Shown here: positions 1 to 8,019 of the stretch, piece by piece
Layout: every line of letters starts with the position of its first letter
Position numbering within the stretch: position 1 is the stretch's first letter
Origin: Cyclostephanos tholiformis
Lineage: Eukaryota > Bacillariophyta > Thalassiosirophyceae > Thalassiosirales > Thalassiosiraceae
Direction: 5' to 3'
Assembly (NCBI GenBank): GCA_036939975.1
Contig: JALLPB010000706.1
Location: forward strand, 1 to 21,845
Length of the DNA stretch: 21,845 nt
Made by a program: the position numbers and the translations under genes
The notes under the pieces: generated by a model
The model's database searches: none
Seen by the model: the letters and a program-made list of their open reading frames with translations, nothing else
What the model was told of the DNA's origin: nothing

Positions 1-33
1 AACCCTTAGCTAACCCTTAGTTAACCCTTAGCT
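1..33. repeat. Telomere-like 11-bp tandem repeat, three copies
   Basis: Three head-to-tail copies of AACCCTTAGCT (the middle one ends in GTT) fill the first 33 bases and stop abruptly. The unit contains AACCCT, as in C-rich telomere strands, but the 11-bp period is not the plain 6- or 7-bp telomere unit. It may be subtelomeric, a degenerate telomere, or an interstitial repeat cut by the window edge. Confidence 0.55.
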
Positions 34-149
34 AGGTCCTGACGTCAATTGATATTATGTTCGGTAGTATGTACGAGGCACAGACAGAGGGCAGTCGCCC
101 GTCTGGCCCTCTCCCAATACGTAAATAAATTCAGCTCTTTATTAGAAGT

Positions 150-1160
150 ATGTTGTTGTCCCGTCGGCCAACTCGGCCCCGACGCGGCCTCGTCGTCGTT
201 GTCATCTTCGCCGTCGTCTTCGTGGGATGGGAAGTTGGGATCTCCTCGTCGTTTCGCATCCCTCGCGACGGCTGTGTCCATGCGCCCCCCCTTGCCTCCG
301 CCGCCGTCACCAAGAGGCGATCCTCCGCGTCGGTCGGCTCCACCCCGTCGCGACGTCGACGACAGCAGTTGATGCTATTCGCCGTTGGTGGGTCCTCGAC
401 CACGTCGGCTGCATCGAAGGTCGACGCGAGTGCGATAACGCCCGAAACGTTGGCCGAGCTCATCGAGGTATCGTTCGTACAATCTTGCCTACAGCTGTCG
501 AAGGGGTACGTCGACGTTCTCAAATTATTCGTCGCATCCGTCAAGGCAGGATACGAGAATTCGATATCGCTTAGTGACCTGAATAGACACGTCATGGATT
601 GTCCGATACAGTCCGCGGGGAGGGAATTGGTCATCGAGGAGGTGGGACTTAGGAGCGAGTGGATGGGCGTGGTATACGGCATGTTGGACGCATTGGGAGA
701 CGAAAACGACGTCGATGGCGCATCGGATTCTTCACGCGATGGCGGCAACGGAGGAGGAAGAGGGGAGGGAGAGGACGCGTCGGCGCGTGCTAGGATATCG
801 ACGGCGATACGCGCGACCTTGTCCGTGCGTTCCGAATTGCGTGACGAGGAGAGGAGGTCGGGGGGGGAATTGGATTCGTCGGTCGCATTGTCGAATCTCA
901 CCGTCGAGCGGGCGTTATCATCGATCGGCATCGTCGCGACGTCGAGGGAGCTTGACGATGGCGATCCCGTGGCTCGTGCGCTCTTGACCAATGACGTCCG
1001 TGTCGCACTTATGACGATACGAGTTTTGGAAGAAGAGGAGATATGCTCGCGCGATGCCGCCGGGAGGAAGATGACGATGGATGCCGACGAAGACCCCGTT
1101 GGTGGTGGCGTTGGAGTAGTGGGGGAGCGGATGCCTCGACCGTCCATACCAGGAACATGA
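150..1160 (+). CDS. Unidentified protein with N-terminal signal/anchor, possibly plastid-targeted
   Basis: I do not recognise this 336-residue protein. It starts at a true ATG preceded by an A-rich leader. Residues 1-12 are Arg-rich and residues 13-30 are strongly hydrophobic, as in a signal peptide or anchor. An SSSF motif follows at 32-35, then an Arg/Ser-rich, acid-poor stretch to about residue 75. This order resembles the bipartite plastid presequences of diatoms, though the motif is not a classic ASAF. Residues 95-183 look like a compact helical domain (LAELIEVSFVQSCLQLSKGY is part of it). The rest is low complexity rich in Gly, Asp, Arg and Ser, with a possible second helical part at 205-300. 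The 3' end faces the carrier gene across about 500 bp. An equally long antisense reading frame exists, but the hydrophobic leader and ordered domain favour this strand. Confidence 0.6.
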   Translation: MLLSRRPTRPRRGLVVVVIFAVVFVGWEVGISSSFRIPRDGCVHAPPLASAAVTKRRSSASVGSTPSRRRRQQLMLFAVGGSSTTSAASKVDASAITPETLAELIEVSFVQSCLQLSKGYVDVLKLFVASVKAGYENSISLSDLNRHVMDCPIQSAGRELVIEEVGLRSEWMGVVYGMLDALGDENDVDGASDSSRDGGNGGGRGEGEDASARARISTAIRATLSVRSELRDEERRSGGELDSSVALSNLTVERALSSIGIVATSRELDDGDPVARALLTNDVRVALMTIRVLEEEEICSRDAAGRKMTMDADEDPVGGGVGVVGERMPRPSIPGT

Positions 1161-1655
1161 TATGGCGGAAAGATATGTCCTCTTTGGACGGTGGTGGTGG
1201 TGGTGGTGATGGTGTGTGGATGATATTCTCGTCCAGAAGATGAAACTCGGAAATTATATATGATAACAACTCATCAGTCGTTTAAAAAAATTGCCCTGCC
1301 AAGACCATATAGCATAGTATATGTATTGGATATTACGTACGATTGGCATTAGACACGTGAGCGACTAGATGAAGTAATGAAATATAGGTTCATTAAATTG
1401 TAATTCATTTCATGTTTGCTACATCACTTGTGGAAAGAGCCGGCGTTAATCAGGATGGATCAAAGAAGACGGCGGAGACGCAATGGTGGCCCGGCGTGTA
1501 CCTCTTCTATCTAATCGTAGCTAAAGGTTAAAGACTGAGGAATCGAAAAGACACGTATTCGATCGAGATCATCAAATTAATTTAACGCGTTTTGATTATC
1601 CACTTAGCTCCGTTCGTTACTCTGCACTTCGCCCTTCCCGGATGAAAGTAATGAA
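1161..1655. other. Intergenic region between convergent genes
   Basis: About 500 bp separate two converging 3' ends. It contains a short GGT microsatellite (1190-1208) and AT-rich sequence around 1245-1430, which probably includes both 3' UTRs and polyadenylation signals. I see no gene or tRNA in it. Confidence 0.6.
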
Positions 1656-3033
1656 TCAGGTCGTCGGCACCCTCCCCTTCATCCTCTGTTGAACGAATTC
1701 GTAGGTGGCGAAGAAGATGCAAACGCTCGGCGCGATGTATGCCACCCTCGGGACCACCCCCGCGAATAGTCCAGCGAATCCATCGTCCCTAATTATCTTC
1801 GACGCGCATGCCGCGACCGATCCGCCATACGCGTTCGTTACGTCCGTCATCATCAACGTCTTGATCCTATCGAGGGGGTTGGTGATCGCGGCCGAGAAGG
1901 AACCGGCCACGGCGCCGCACGCGGCCGCCTCCAACGCCGACAGGGACACATCGACATCGCTCGAGGACGATGATCGAAGTCGGCGTTTCTTCGCACGCAG
2001 GTAGACGTTCTTCGTGACCTCGAACGTGGTTAGTTGAGCCACGCGGAACGGGACGTCGCTTTTGCATAATCCCGGCAGAGTTCGACGAAGGACCCCATAT
2101 TATCATACGGGATGAGAAATTTGGAGAAAAACAAACAAACACCATCAGTGGTAATCCTTCGATCGGTCGTCTACGAGTAGACAAAAAAATGAGGATATAA
2201 AAAGAACGGCCCTCCCCTCCGACTTACCGCGCGAGGCCTCCCGTATACCCCCTGTAAAATCCGCCGATTCCACCCCCCCTCCATATCCCCGATATCGCCT
2301 CCCTCGTATTACCGTACATCCCCGCCTGCATTTGCTGCTTCACGACCTCGCTCGGGCATAACCAACCGGAGCCGGTAACGTCCCCCAATATCGCCGATAA
2401 TGCATAAACGAACGCGGGCCTAACGTCGGGGAAACGACCTAGGAGGTACTTCTTGTAAATCTCGTACGAACCGAAGGTCAATACGCCGTATGGCACCTGT
2501 CCGACGAGACTCCCAGCTACCCCCCGGTACAATCCGTTCAATTTCAACGGTCCACCGCCCATTTGCATCCTCGTCTTTATGGTATCGACGGGATACATCC
2601 CGAATATGCTAAGCGCGCGTCCGCACGCCGCCGCGGCGAGGTGGGATCGCGCATCGAGGACGGCATGTACGAACGATTCGAACGGTCGCGTTACCAGTCG
2701 ACCGATGGACGACGCGGGGGACGAGGTAACCGTCGTCGCCAATGCGGGAGACGTTGATCCTCCTACACCTCCTACACCTCCTACACCTCCTCCTCCTCGG
2801 GGAAAGGTCACCATCGTCGACGCCGAGGCCGGAGTTGTGGACGAAGGACGTTGATTCGTCCGAACATTGGGAGCGTGGTGACATACTACTATCGAGGTGG
2901 CGGCGGCGAAGGAGAGGAGGAATTGGGATGATATTGGGATGATGACGAATGCGAGGATGAGGAAGTGCGAGTAAGTGATAGCGGACGAGGCCCTGCGGCT
3001 CGTTTGCCGATGGGAGAATGGACGATCCATCAT
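1656..3033 (-). CDS. Mitochondrial-carrier-family transporter, S-adenosylmethionine carrier-like (two exons)
   Basis: Exon 1 is 3033-2228 and exon 2 is 2058-1656. The intron has a GTAAGT donor and an AAAAG acceptor, and joining restores an Arg codon in frame, giving 402 residues. All three signature repeats of the SLC25 family are visible: PVDTIK at 148, PSEVVK at 227 and PLDRIK at 330. Each is followed by a glycine-rich YRG/FAG-type loop, so this is a complete six-helix carrier. The PSEVVKQQMQ, GGLARDVPFR and GVVPRV-type segments resemble S-adenosylmethionine carriers (SLC25A26/Pet8 group), which exchange S-adenosylmethionine for S-adenosylhomocysteine. Substrate assignment is by resemblance only. 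The N-terminus is unusually long: about 115 residues precede the first helix, with a hydrophobic stretch at 20-46, which could mean plastid rather than mitochondrial targeting. ATG ATG begins the frame. A GGV repeat sits at 80-92. It is divergent from the NTF2-like gene. Confidence 0.85.
2059..2227 (-). other. Spliceosomal intron of the carrier gene (169 nt)
   Basis: On the minus strand the donor reads CGCG|GTAAGTC and the acceptor reads GCAAAAG|CGAC. Removing it joins GGLA-R-DVPF, which continues the carrier fold without a gap. Left unspliced, a TAA appears at once after the donor. Confidence 0.88.
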
Positions 3034-3293
3034 GGTTATACTGCCGGACTTGTGGCGCTAGGTAGGTAGATTTGGGGTGGTGGGGGCGGACGGACGGAGC
3101 GCTGGTGCGGGTTTCTGTTTTGGCGCGCCTGACTCAAATAATAATACCTATTTGCTTCTTATTCCTATCTCGTACGATATGTGAAAATCGTTCTCAACAT
3201 TGTTGTTCGTGTTTTGTGACTCAGAGGTGAGTCACCAAAGCAAAGAATGCATGTCCTCATAATATCTCTTTCGACTGGTATTGCCGTGCCACG
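3034..3293. promoter_or_regulatory. Divergent promoter with three TGACTCA-type boxes
   Basis: The 260 bp between the carrier (-) and the NTF2-like gene (+) must hold both promoters. TGACTCA occurs at 3130-3136 and 3217-3223, and its complement TGAGTCA at 3228-3234. The last two form an inverted pair, GTGACTC-N6-GAGTCAC (3216-3235), about 60 bp before the NTF2-like start. TGACTCA is the classical AP-1/GCN4 bZIP site. That a diatom bZIP factor binds here is an inference. Confidence 0.5.
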
Positions 3294-4013
3294 ATGATCC
3301 GTCTATCGCTCTTCCTATCCGCATCAATCATCACCGCCTCGGCCTTCTCGGCGCCTTCGGTCATCAGGTCATCGATGGCGCCTCGTGGCGCCACCCTATC
3401 ATCGCACGAGGTACTCGATAATCCCATGTTCATCCCACCCCCCCCAGCGGAGGAGGGACGACACACGCCGGATGAATTAATCGCCATCGCGAAGCGATTT
3501 CTCGTAGATTCGAACGGTCTCGGCGGCGATCCATCCCTGCTCGCCGAAAACTTCACGTTCGAGGGTCCGGTCGTCGGCCCGCTGACGAAGGACGCGTTCG
3601 TGAAGGCGATCGGGAGCGTGGACTTCCCGAGGGCATTCCCGAATTGGATTCCCCAATTCTACGGCTTTCACGTCGACCCACTCGAACCGATGGCGAATCG
3701 GGTTTGGTATACCGCCCGCGGACGCGGCATCAACGAGGGACCCCTGCCGCCATTCGCTCCCGAGGGATCCGGCAGGGAGGTCGTCAATCCTCCCCAGGTT
3801 TGTTCGATAACTATCGATCACGACACGGGGTTGATAACGAGGTATACCATCGGATACGTCGTCGATCGCAGTGTGGGGAATACCGGCGGACTCGGCGGAT
3901 TGTACGGCATATTGTACGCCATCGGTACGCCTTTGCCATTCCCGGAGGCACGGCCGTGGAAGAAGAGTTGGCAATACGGCGTATTCCAAAAGATCGGTGC
4001 GTTGTTGCAATGA
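3294..4013 (+). CDS. Plastid-targeted NTF2/SnoaL-like protein
   Basis: The 239-residue protein starts at ATG in the context CCACGATGAT. Residues 1-17 form a signal peptide ending ASA, directly followed by FSAP: the ASA-FAP cleavage motif that sends diatom proteins through the plastid ER into the plastid. A transit-like, Ser/Arg/Pro-containing stretch reaches about residue 50. Residues 58-195 resemble the SnoaL/NTF2-like cone fold: a first helix (TPDELIAIAKRFL), an ENFTFEGPVVGPLTKDAFV strand-loop-helix segment, and strands ending at ITRYTIGYVVD. The tail at 196-239 is Gly- and aromatic-rich. Many NTF2-like proteins bind small molecules, but no catalytic residues can be assigned here, so the biochemical role is unknown. 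No intron is needed. It shares its promoter region with the carrier gene. Confidence 0.8.
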   Translation: MIRLSLFLSASIITASAFSAPSVIRSSMAPRGATLSSHEVLDNPMFIPPPPAEEGRHTPDELIAIAKRFLVDSNGLGGDPSLLAENFTFEGPVVGPLTKDAFVKAIGSVDFPRAFPNWIPQFYGFHVDPLEPMANRVWYTARGRGINEGPLPPFAPEGSGREVVNPPQVCSITIDHDTGLITRYTIGYVVDRSVGNTGGLGGLYGILYAIGTPLPFPEARPWKKSWQYGVFQKIGALLQ

Positions 4014-4424
4014 TGAAAAATGTTTGTAATTCTGATCATTCCTTTGGAGGGCGCGTCGGATCGAGGGAGGTGGTGGTATTTGGATTCATCCGGCGGTATT
4101 ATGATGCACGTCCTGGCCCAATCGCGAAGTTGGGTGGGGTTTTGTATGTTTTAATTACTTTAGCATCAATACGGGACGCCAGGAATACTGGAAATGCCAT
4201 GAGTTTGATTACTTTTCAATAATGGTGAACTATAGTATGTTCATTAATTTCATGCAACTATATTACTAATAGAAAGATTGTACGACCCCACCTCTCTCTC
4301 CTTAGAGAGAGAGACGAGCAAAAAAAATAAGTTGGCCACTTTTGACGGCGAAAGCGGGGAACCGTGATCCTTCCAGCCCCGCAAAGGAATGTCTTCAATT
4401 AATTCCTTCAGTAGTAGTCCATCT
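4014..4424. other. Intergenic sequence downstream of the NTF2-like gene
   Basis: It includes the likely 3' UTR and a short AT-rich stretch at 4200-4270. A CT/GA-rich palindromic segment follows at about 4290-4315 (CTCTCTCTCC, then GGAG-like AGAGAGAGA). I see no gene. Confidence 0.5.
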
Positions 4425-4770
4425 TGTGCACGAATTCGTACGTCACGAAGAAGATGCTAAAGATACCGCCCTCAAAGCCACTCCCGTGATTAGTTCGGCG
4501 AATCCGTCATATCTAACTCTCCTCGACGCGATCGCTGCGATTGATCCGTCCATAGATTCGATAGGCCCGTCATAATCAACATGTTGATCGTCGCTAAGAA
4601 CTACCTGGTCACGACGCCGAAGATCGATAGCCTTCGAGGATCGATGAGAATAGATGCCGCCGGAGGACGGCGATCAAAGATGGAGTGTTTCGCCTCGAGC
4701 GTCGTCAATTGGGCCATCCGCCAAGTTTAATGAACGACCCCATCATCCGGGATGCTAAAGGAAGAAAAAA
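4425..4770 (-). pseudogene. Decayed partial copy of the carrier gene (exon 2 plus intron edge)
   Basis: On the plus strand this stretch aligns by eye with the terminal exon of the neighbouring carrier. ACGAATTCGTA at 4431-4441 matches 1692-1702, and GCGAATCC with its surroundings matches 1773 onwards. TCAACATGTTGATC matches TCAACGTCTTGATC near 1855, and the exon start matches near 4695-4725. Several indels and substitutions destroy the frame. Resemblance continues past the exon border (GACCCCAT and CGGGATG at 4736-4754 against 2091-2113), so part of the intron seems to have been copied. That points to DNA duplication rather than retrocopying. The first two carrier repeats are not seen here. 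Confidence 0.75.
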
Positions 4771-4842
4771 AACTATACAATTGTAGGCCCTCCATGGAAC
4801 CACTTGGAATCCCCCAAATCCTCCATCCTCCATACACCTCGA

Positions 4843-5697
4843 CTAATTCGGAGCATCTGTAGGAGTGGATGTCGGCTTTCCGGTTGGAGCGTTTGTCGGA
4901 GCAACCGTGGGAGTGGATGTCGGCTGTCTGGTTGGAGTGTTTGTCGGAGCAACCGTGGGAGTGGATGTCGGCTGTCTGGTTGGTGCGACGGTCGGAGAAG
5001 CTGTGGGAGTGGAGGTAGGCTTTTCGGTTGGTGCGTTTGTCGGAGCAACTGTCGGAGTGGATGTCGGCTTTTTGGTTGGTTCATTGGTCGGAGTGAATGT
5101 TGGCATTCCACTTGGTGAATTCGTAGGAGCGGCCGTTGGAGTGGATGTCGGCTGAATCGTTGGGGCATTAGTGGGTGCGTTTGTTTGGGCGGGCGTTGGC
5201 GGATTTGTTTCTCCTTGCCTCGTTGGAGTGATCGTCGGTTGTGCTGTAGGTTTGCTCGTCGGAACGGCCGTTGGTCTCGCAGTAGTTGGCTGTGTGGTTG
5301 GCTTGAATGATACAGTTGGCATTGCTGAGCTAGGTTTGGCAGTCGGCGTTCTAAATTTGTCAGATTTGCTCAAGTTGGTGGATTTATATGATTTGTTGGA
5401 TTTATCGGATTTGCTTCTTTTCTTGAATTTGTTCATCGGTGCGTTCGTTGGAGGGCTTGTTTTGCCGGGTGTTCCTGCCACTCGCTTGCCCACCTTGGCC
5501 GTCTTGGCCGTACCAACGTGAGTACGGAACCTTCCTCGTATATTCAATTCGATGGCGGACGTTCCACTTAACGAGAGGAGTATAAATGGAGTGATAGTCA
5601 GGCTAGTCGCATGGAAAAGCGATGACATCGGTCTCACCAACGTGGCGGCATTTACTAATGCGAATGAGGTCGCGATGACGATGAATTCGAAGTGCAT
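4843..5697 (-). CDS. Secreted PT-repeat, mucin-like protein
   Basis: The 284-residue protein starts at ATG with AAA at -3. An upstream TTG is in frame but is not a likely start. A hydrophobic leader at residues 2-18 (FEFIVIATSFALVNA) looks like a signal peptide. A second hydrophobic stretch at 30-48, beginning just after Met24 and ending GTSA, could serve instead if translation starts at Met24. Residues 65-117 are Lys/Ser-rich with SKSDKSNKSYKS-type repeats. From about 118 to the end the chain is almost entirely PT/PTxxPT, in 16-residue units such as PTSTPTVAPTNAPTEK. Such Thr/Pro-rich chains are common in diatom cell-surface and extracellular proteins and are probably heavily O-glycosylated. 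No globular domain or C-terminal anchor is visible, so its exact role is unknown. It diverges from RPN3. Confidence 0.78.
   Translation of the reverse strand: MHFEFIVIATSFALVNAATLVRPMSSLFHATSLTITPFILLSLSGTSAIELNIRGRFRTHVGTAKTAKVGKRVAGTPGKTSPPTNAPMNKFKKRSKSDKSNKSYKSTNLSKSDKFRTPTAKPSSAMPTVSFKPTTQPTTARPTAVPTSKPTAQPTITPTRQGETNPPTPAQTNAPTNAPTIQPTSTPTAAPTNSPSGMPTFTPTNEPTKKPTSTPTVAPTNAPTEKPTSTPTASPTVAPTRQPTSTPTVAPTNTPTRQPTSTPTVAPTNAPTGKPTSTPTDAPN
4861..5160 (-). repeat. 48-bp tandem repeats coding for 16-residue PT units
   Basis: About six imperfect copies of a 48-bp unit code for PTSTPTxAPTxxPTxx. Single units vary at the last residues (RQ, EK, GK, KK), and one unit is 12 residues. This is in-frame repeat expansion and likely to be length-variable between strains. 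Confidence 0.8.
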
Positions 5698-6249
5698 TTT
5701 GGGCGTCTCCAATCGCCCGAAGAGTAATTGTTACGAGGAGTTTGTTCCGCCCTTATGAATGCCACCTGATACTATCACACGTTATTTTTCGTGTCAGCGA
5801 GGGGATGGCGGAGGCATGAATGTGATGTGGTGTCTGATGGTGTAAATCCATGCTTATGGCTTATGATGATGTTATTATTATTTGATCATTATGTAAAAAA
5901 ATAATATTCGGGCTCCTCTCTCTTTTTCGGGTCATTCTGTGTTCCATAATGATTCCTATTTATGTGGGCTCTACTCTACGCATACTGTGTCTGGGTACCA
6001 TACTATGGTACCTAGAGGTAGTTCTCGCGTAGCTTTATTTTTGGACATTTGTACTGGAGACTGTATTTTAAGGTATGATAGACATTTGACTTGAAAGCTG
6101 TAGTAATCCCCCCGACGGGTCAAGAAGCAAAACGAAACACCCTCCTCCTCCTCCGATCCGCCAAAACGACGACGCCGCGACAACTGTCGTACTTCTACGA
6201 TTATCCGACGGCCCGGACTTAGATATAAACGTACATCGATATTAAAACA
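5698..6249. promoter_or_regulatory. Divergent promoter region of the PT-repeat gene and RPN3, with a 19-bp dyad
   Basis: About 550 bp lie between two divergent starts. A perfect dyad, GGTACCATA-C-TATGGTACC, sits at 5994-6012, roughly 240 bp from RPN3 and 300 bp from the PT-repeat gene. A TATAAA at 6224-6229 is only 21 bp before the RPN3 ATG, so it is an unlikely TATA box unless the 5' UTR is almost absent. The RPN3 ATG has a strong AAAACA context. No coding frame here is convincing. Confidence 0.4.
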
Positions 6250-8019
6250 ATGTCGGATCCCAAGGACAAGGCCGAGAAGAAGGAGGGGGGGGAATCTTCC
6301 CCCCCCGGAGCCATCGTGATCTCGAAGGATGCGACGGCGGTGGTCCCGAGGTACACCCCGTTGGAGGCATCGGCGCGACGGCTCGAGCGCCTTCTCGGTG
6401 GCGGTCAGCCCTCCGCTCCTCCCAACTCGACATCGTCGTCGTCGTCGTCATCCCCCTCCATTCCCCCCCCCCCTCCCACCGCCGTAGTCATCACGGTCCA
6501 AAATCGATCGAAGATCCTGAAGAAATGGCTGGGATCGTCGTCGGGATCGGCGAAGGGCGCGACGCTGGCATCGATATCGTATTGCGCCGAACGCTGTCTC
6601 GATCCATCGGGTATATGCGCCACGGGACGTGATATGCTCGTGAATTTAGTCGACGAGAGGGAGAGGATGGCCGTGGCCTCGACGGGCGAGACGACGGGAG
6701 GAGGGGGAGGGGAGGCCATGGACGAGGAGAAGGACGACGACGCCACGTCGAGGGCGATCGTCGACGACCCCTCCCCCCCTTCGCCTCCGGAATACCTCTC
6801 GGCATCATCGAGGGAGGTGGAATCGTGGCTCATATCCCTGGCCGTTAGGGTCCTATGGCGCAAGGGCGATTGCGCATCCGCATACGACTGGACGACTAGG
6901 GGCATGAACATACTCGACGCCCACATGGCCGATTCCTCCTCATCCTCCTCCGCCGATGCAATCGGGGGTGCGGGCGGACTATACCCCCTATTGGCGCGTC
7001 TCCTCCGTTATCGATCGCTCGTCATCGAATCCTATCCATCCCCCGTCGATAGGTCGGCGTTCGTCGCGCATCATCGTACGGAACTCGCGTCCCGTCACAC
7101 CCACGCGGTATTGCGACGGGACGCCGACGTTTCCGCCACCGTGTTGAATATAATGCTCCGCGACCTATTAAACGGTGATCAGATCGAACAGGCCCAGAAG
7201 CTTCTTAGCAATGCCACCTTCCCGATGGAGACCGCGAGCAACAATCAGGTCGTGCGATACCTGTATTATTCCGGCAGGGTACAGGCGTTGCGCCTCGAGT
7301 ACACGAGCGCATATTCCAACCTCTCTCAGGCGCTGAGGAAGTGTCCAACGAATGCCGGACTTGGCTTTCGCATCGCCGTCCAACGCCTTCTCATTGTGGT
7401 ACAGCTCCTCATGGGGGAGGTGCCGGACCGTTCGGTATTCCTCGGCGATGGCATGAGGTGCGAATTGCGACCGTACCTCGAGATCGCCCAGGCCGTGCGC
7501 AGGGGCGACCTCGCGATATTCCGATCGAGCGTGTCCACTCACGCGCATCGACTCAGGGTCGATGGCACGCACACGCTGATATCGAGGTTGGCGCACTCGG
7601 TCGTGAAGGCCGGATTGCGTCGGCTCAAGACCAGCTATTCCCGCATATCCCTCGACGACGTGGCATCGCGATTGGGATTGCCGTCGAGCACGTCGGCGGA
7701 ATTCGTGGTGGCAAAGGCGGTTAGGGACGGCGTTATCGACGCCACGATCGATCACGAGGGACGGTACATCCAAAGTCATGACCTCGTGGACGTGTACGCC
7801 ACGATCGAGCCGAGCGAGGCGTTTCACAGGCGCATAGCGTACTGCCTCACCACGCACAACGATGCGGTGCGTGCGATGAGGTACACCCCCGACGCCTACA
7901 AGAGGCAATTGGAGGCGAGTCGGGGATTGGGCAGGAGGGGACGGGGGGGGGACGACGACGACAAGACTGACGAGGAGAAGGCGAAGGAGATCGAGGACGA
8001 GTTTGACGAGGACTACTGA
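6250..8019 (+). CDS. RPN3: 26S proteasome regulatory particle lid subunit Rpn3 (PSMD3), PCI domain
   Basis: This 589-residue protein is a scaffold subunit of the lid of the 19S regulatory particle, which recognises and deubiquitinates substrates in cytosol and nucleus. The N-terminal 80 residues are low complexity (Lys/Glu, then Ser and Pro runs). Helical repeats follow at about 80-400, interrupted by an acidic/Gly insert at 140-180. The family's diagnostic PCI region is clear: RYLYYSGRVQALRLEYTSAY (336-355), PYLEIAQAVRRGDLAIF (408-424), and the winged-helix part YSRISLDDVASRLGL (463-477), followed by AEFVVAKAVRDGVIDATIDH (483-502). EPSEAFHRRIAYCL (520-533) and the closing HNDAVRAMRY also fit. 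The tail (567-589) is strongly acidic. It is somewhat longer than animal and yeast Rpn3 because of the low-complexity inserts. No intron is needed. Confidence 0.96.
   Translation: MSDPKDKAEKKEGGESSPPGAIVISKDATAVVPRYTPLEASARRLERLLGGGQPSAPPNSTSSSSSSSPSIPPPPPTAVVITVQNRSKILKKWLGSSSGSAKGATLASISYCAERCLDPSGICATGRDMLVNLVDERERMAVASTGETTGGGGGEAMDEEKDDDATSRAIVDDPSPPSPPEYLSASSREVESWLISLAVRVLWRKGDCASAYDWTTRGMNILDAHMADSSSSSSADAIGGAGGLYPLLARLLRYRSLVIESYPSPVDRSAFVAHHRTELASRHTHAVLRRDADVSATVLNIMLRDLLNGDQIEQAQKLLSNATFPMETASNNQVVRYLYYSGRVQALRLEYTSAYSNLSQALRKCPTNAGLGFRIAVQRLLIVVQLLMGEVPDRSVFLGDGMRCELRPYLEIAQAVRRGDLAIFRSSVSTHAHRLRVDGTHTLISRLAHSVVKAGLRRLKTSYSRISLDDVASRLGLPSSTSAEFVVAKAVRDGVIDATIDHEGRYIQSHDLVDVYATIEPSEAFHRRIAYCLTTHNDAVRAMRYTPDAYKRQLEASRGLGRRGRGGDDDDKTDEEKAKEIEDEFDEDY

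Noticed and set aside
131..1147. 338-residue open frame antisense to the first gene
   Set aside because: It is Ser/Thr/Pro-rich without ordered domains. GC-rich coding DNA of this type leaves long open frames on the opposite strand. The plus strand has the leader and helical core.
4280..4320. CT/AG-rich repeats as a possible CRISPR or regulatory array
   Set aside because: It is just one short palindromic CTCTCTC/GAGAGAG stretch. There are no spaced repeats, and the genome is eukaryotic.
4865..5155. Gly/Val-repeat frame on the plus strand across the PT repeats
   Set aside because: It is the complement of PT codons read in another frame. The minus frame has a signal peptide and the diatom-type PT pattern.
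5971..6183. 70-residue minus frame in the RPN3 promoter region
   Set aside because: It has no recognisable motif, crosses the dyad, and is short enough to occur by chance.
7168..7908. 246-residue minus-strand frame inside RPN3
   Set aside because: The plus frame is unmistakable Rpn3 with conserved PCI motifs. The minus frame is its shadow.
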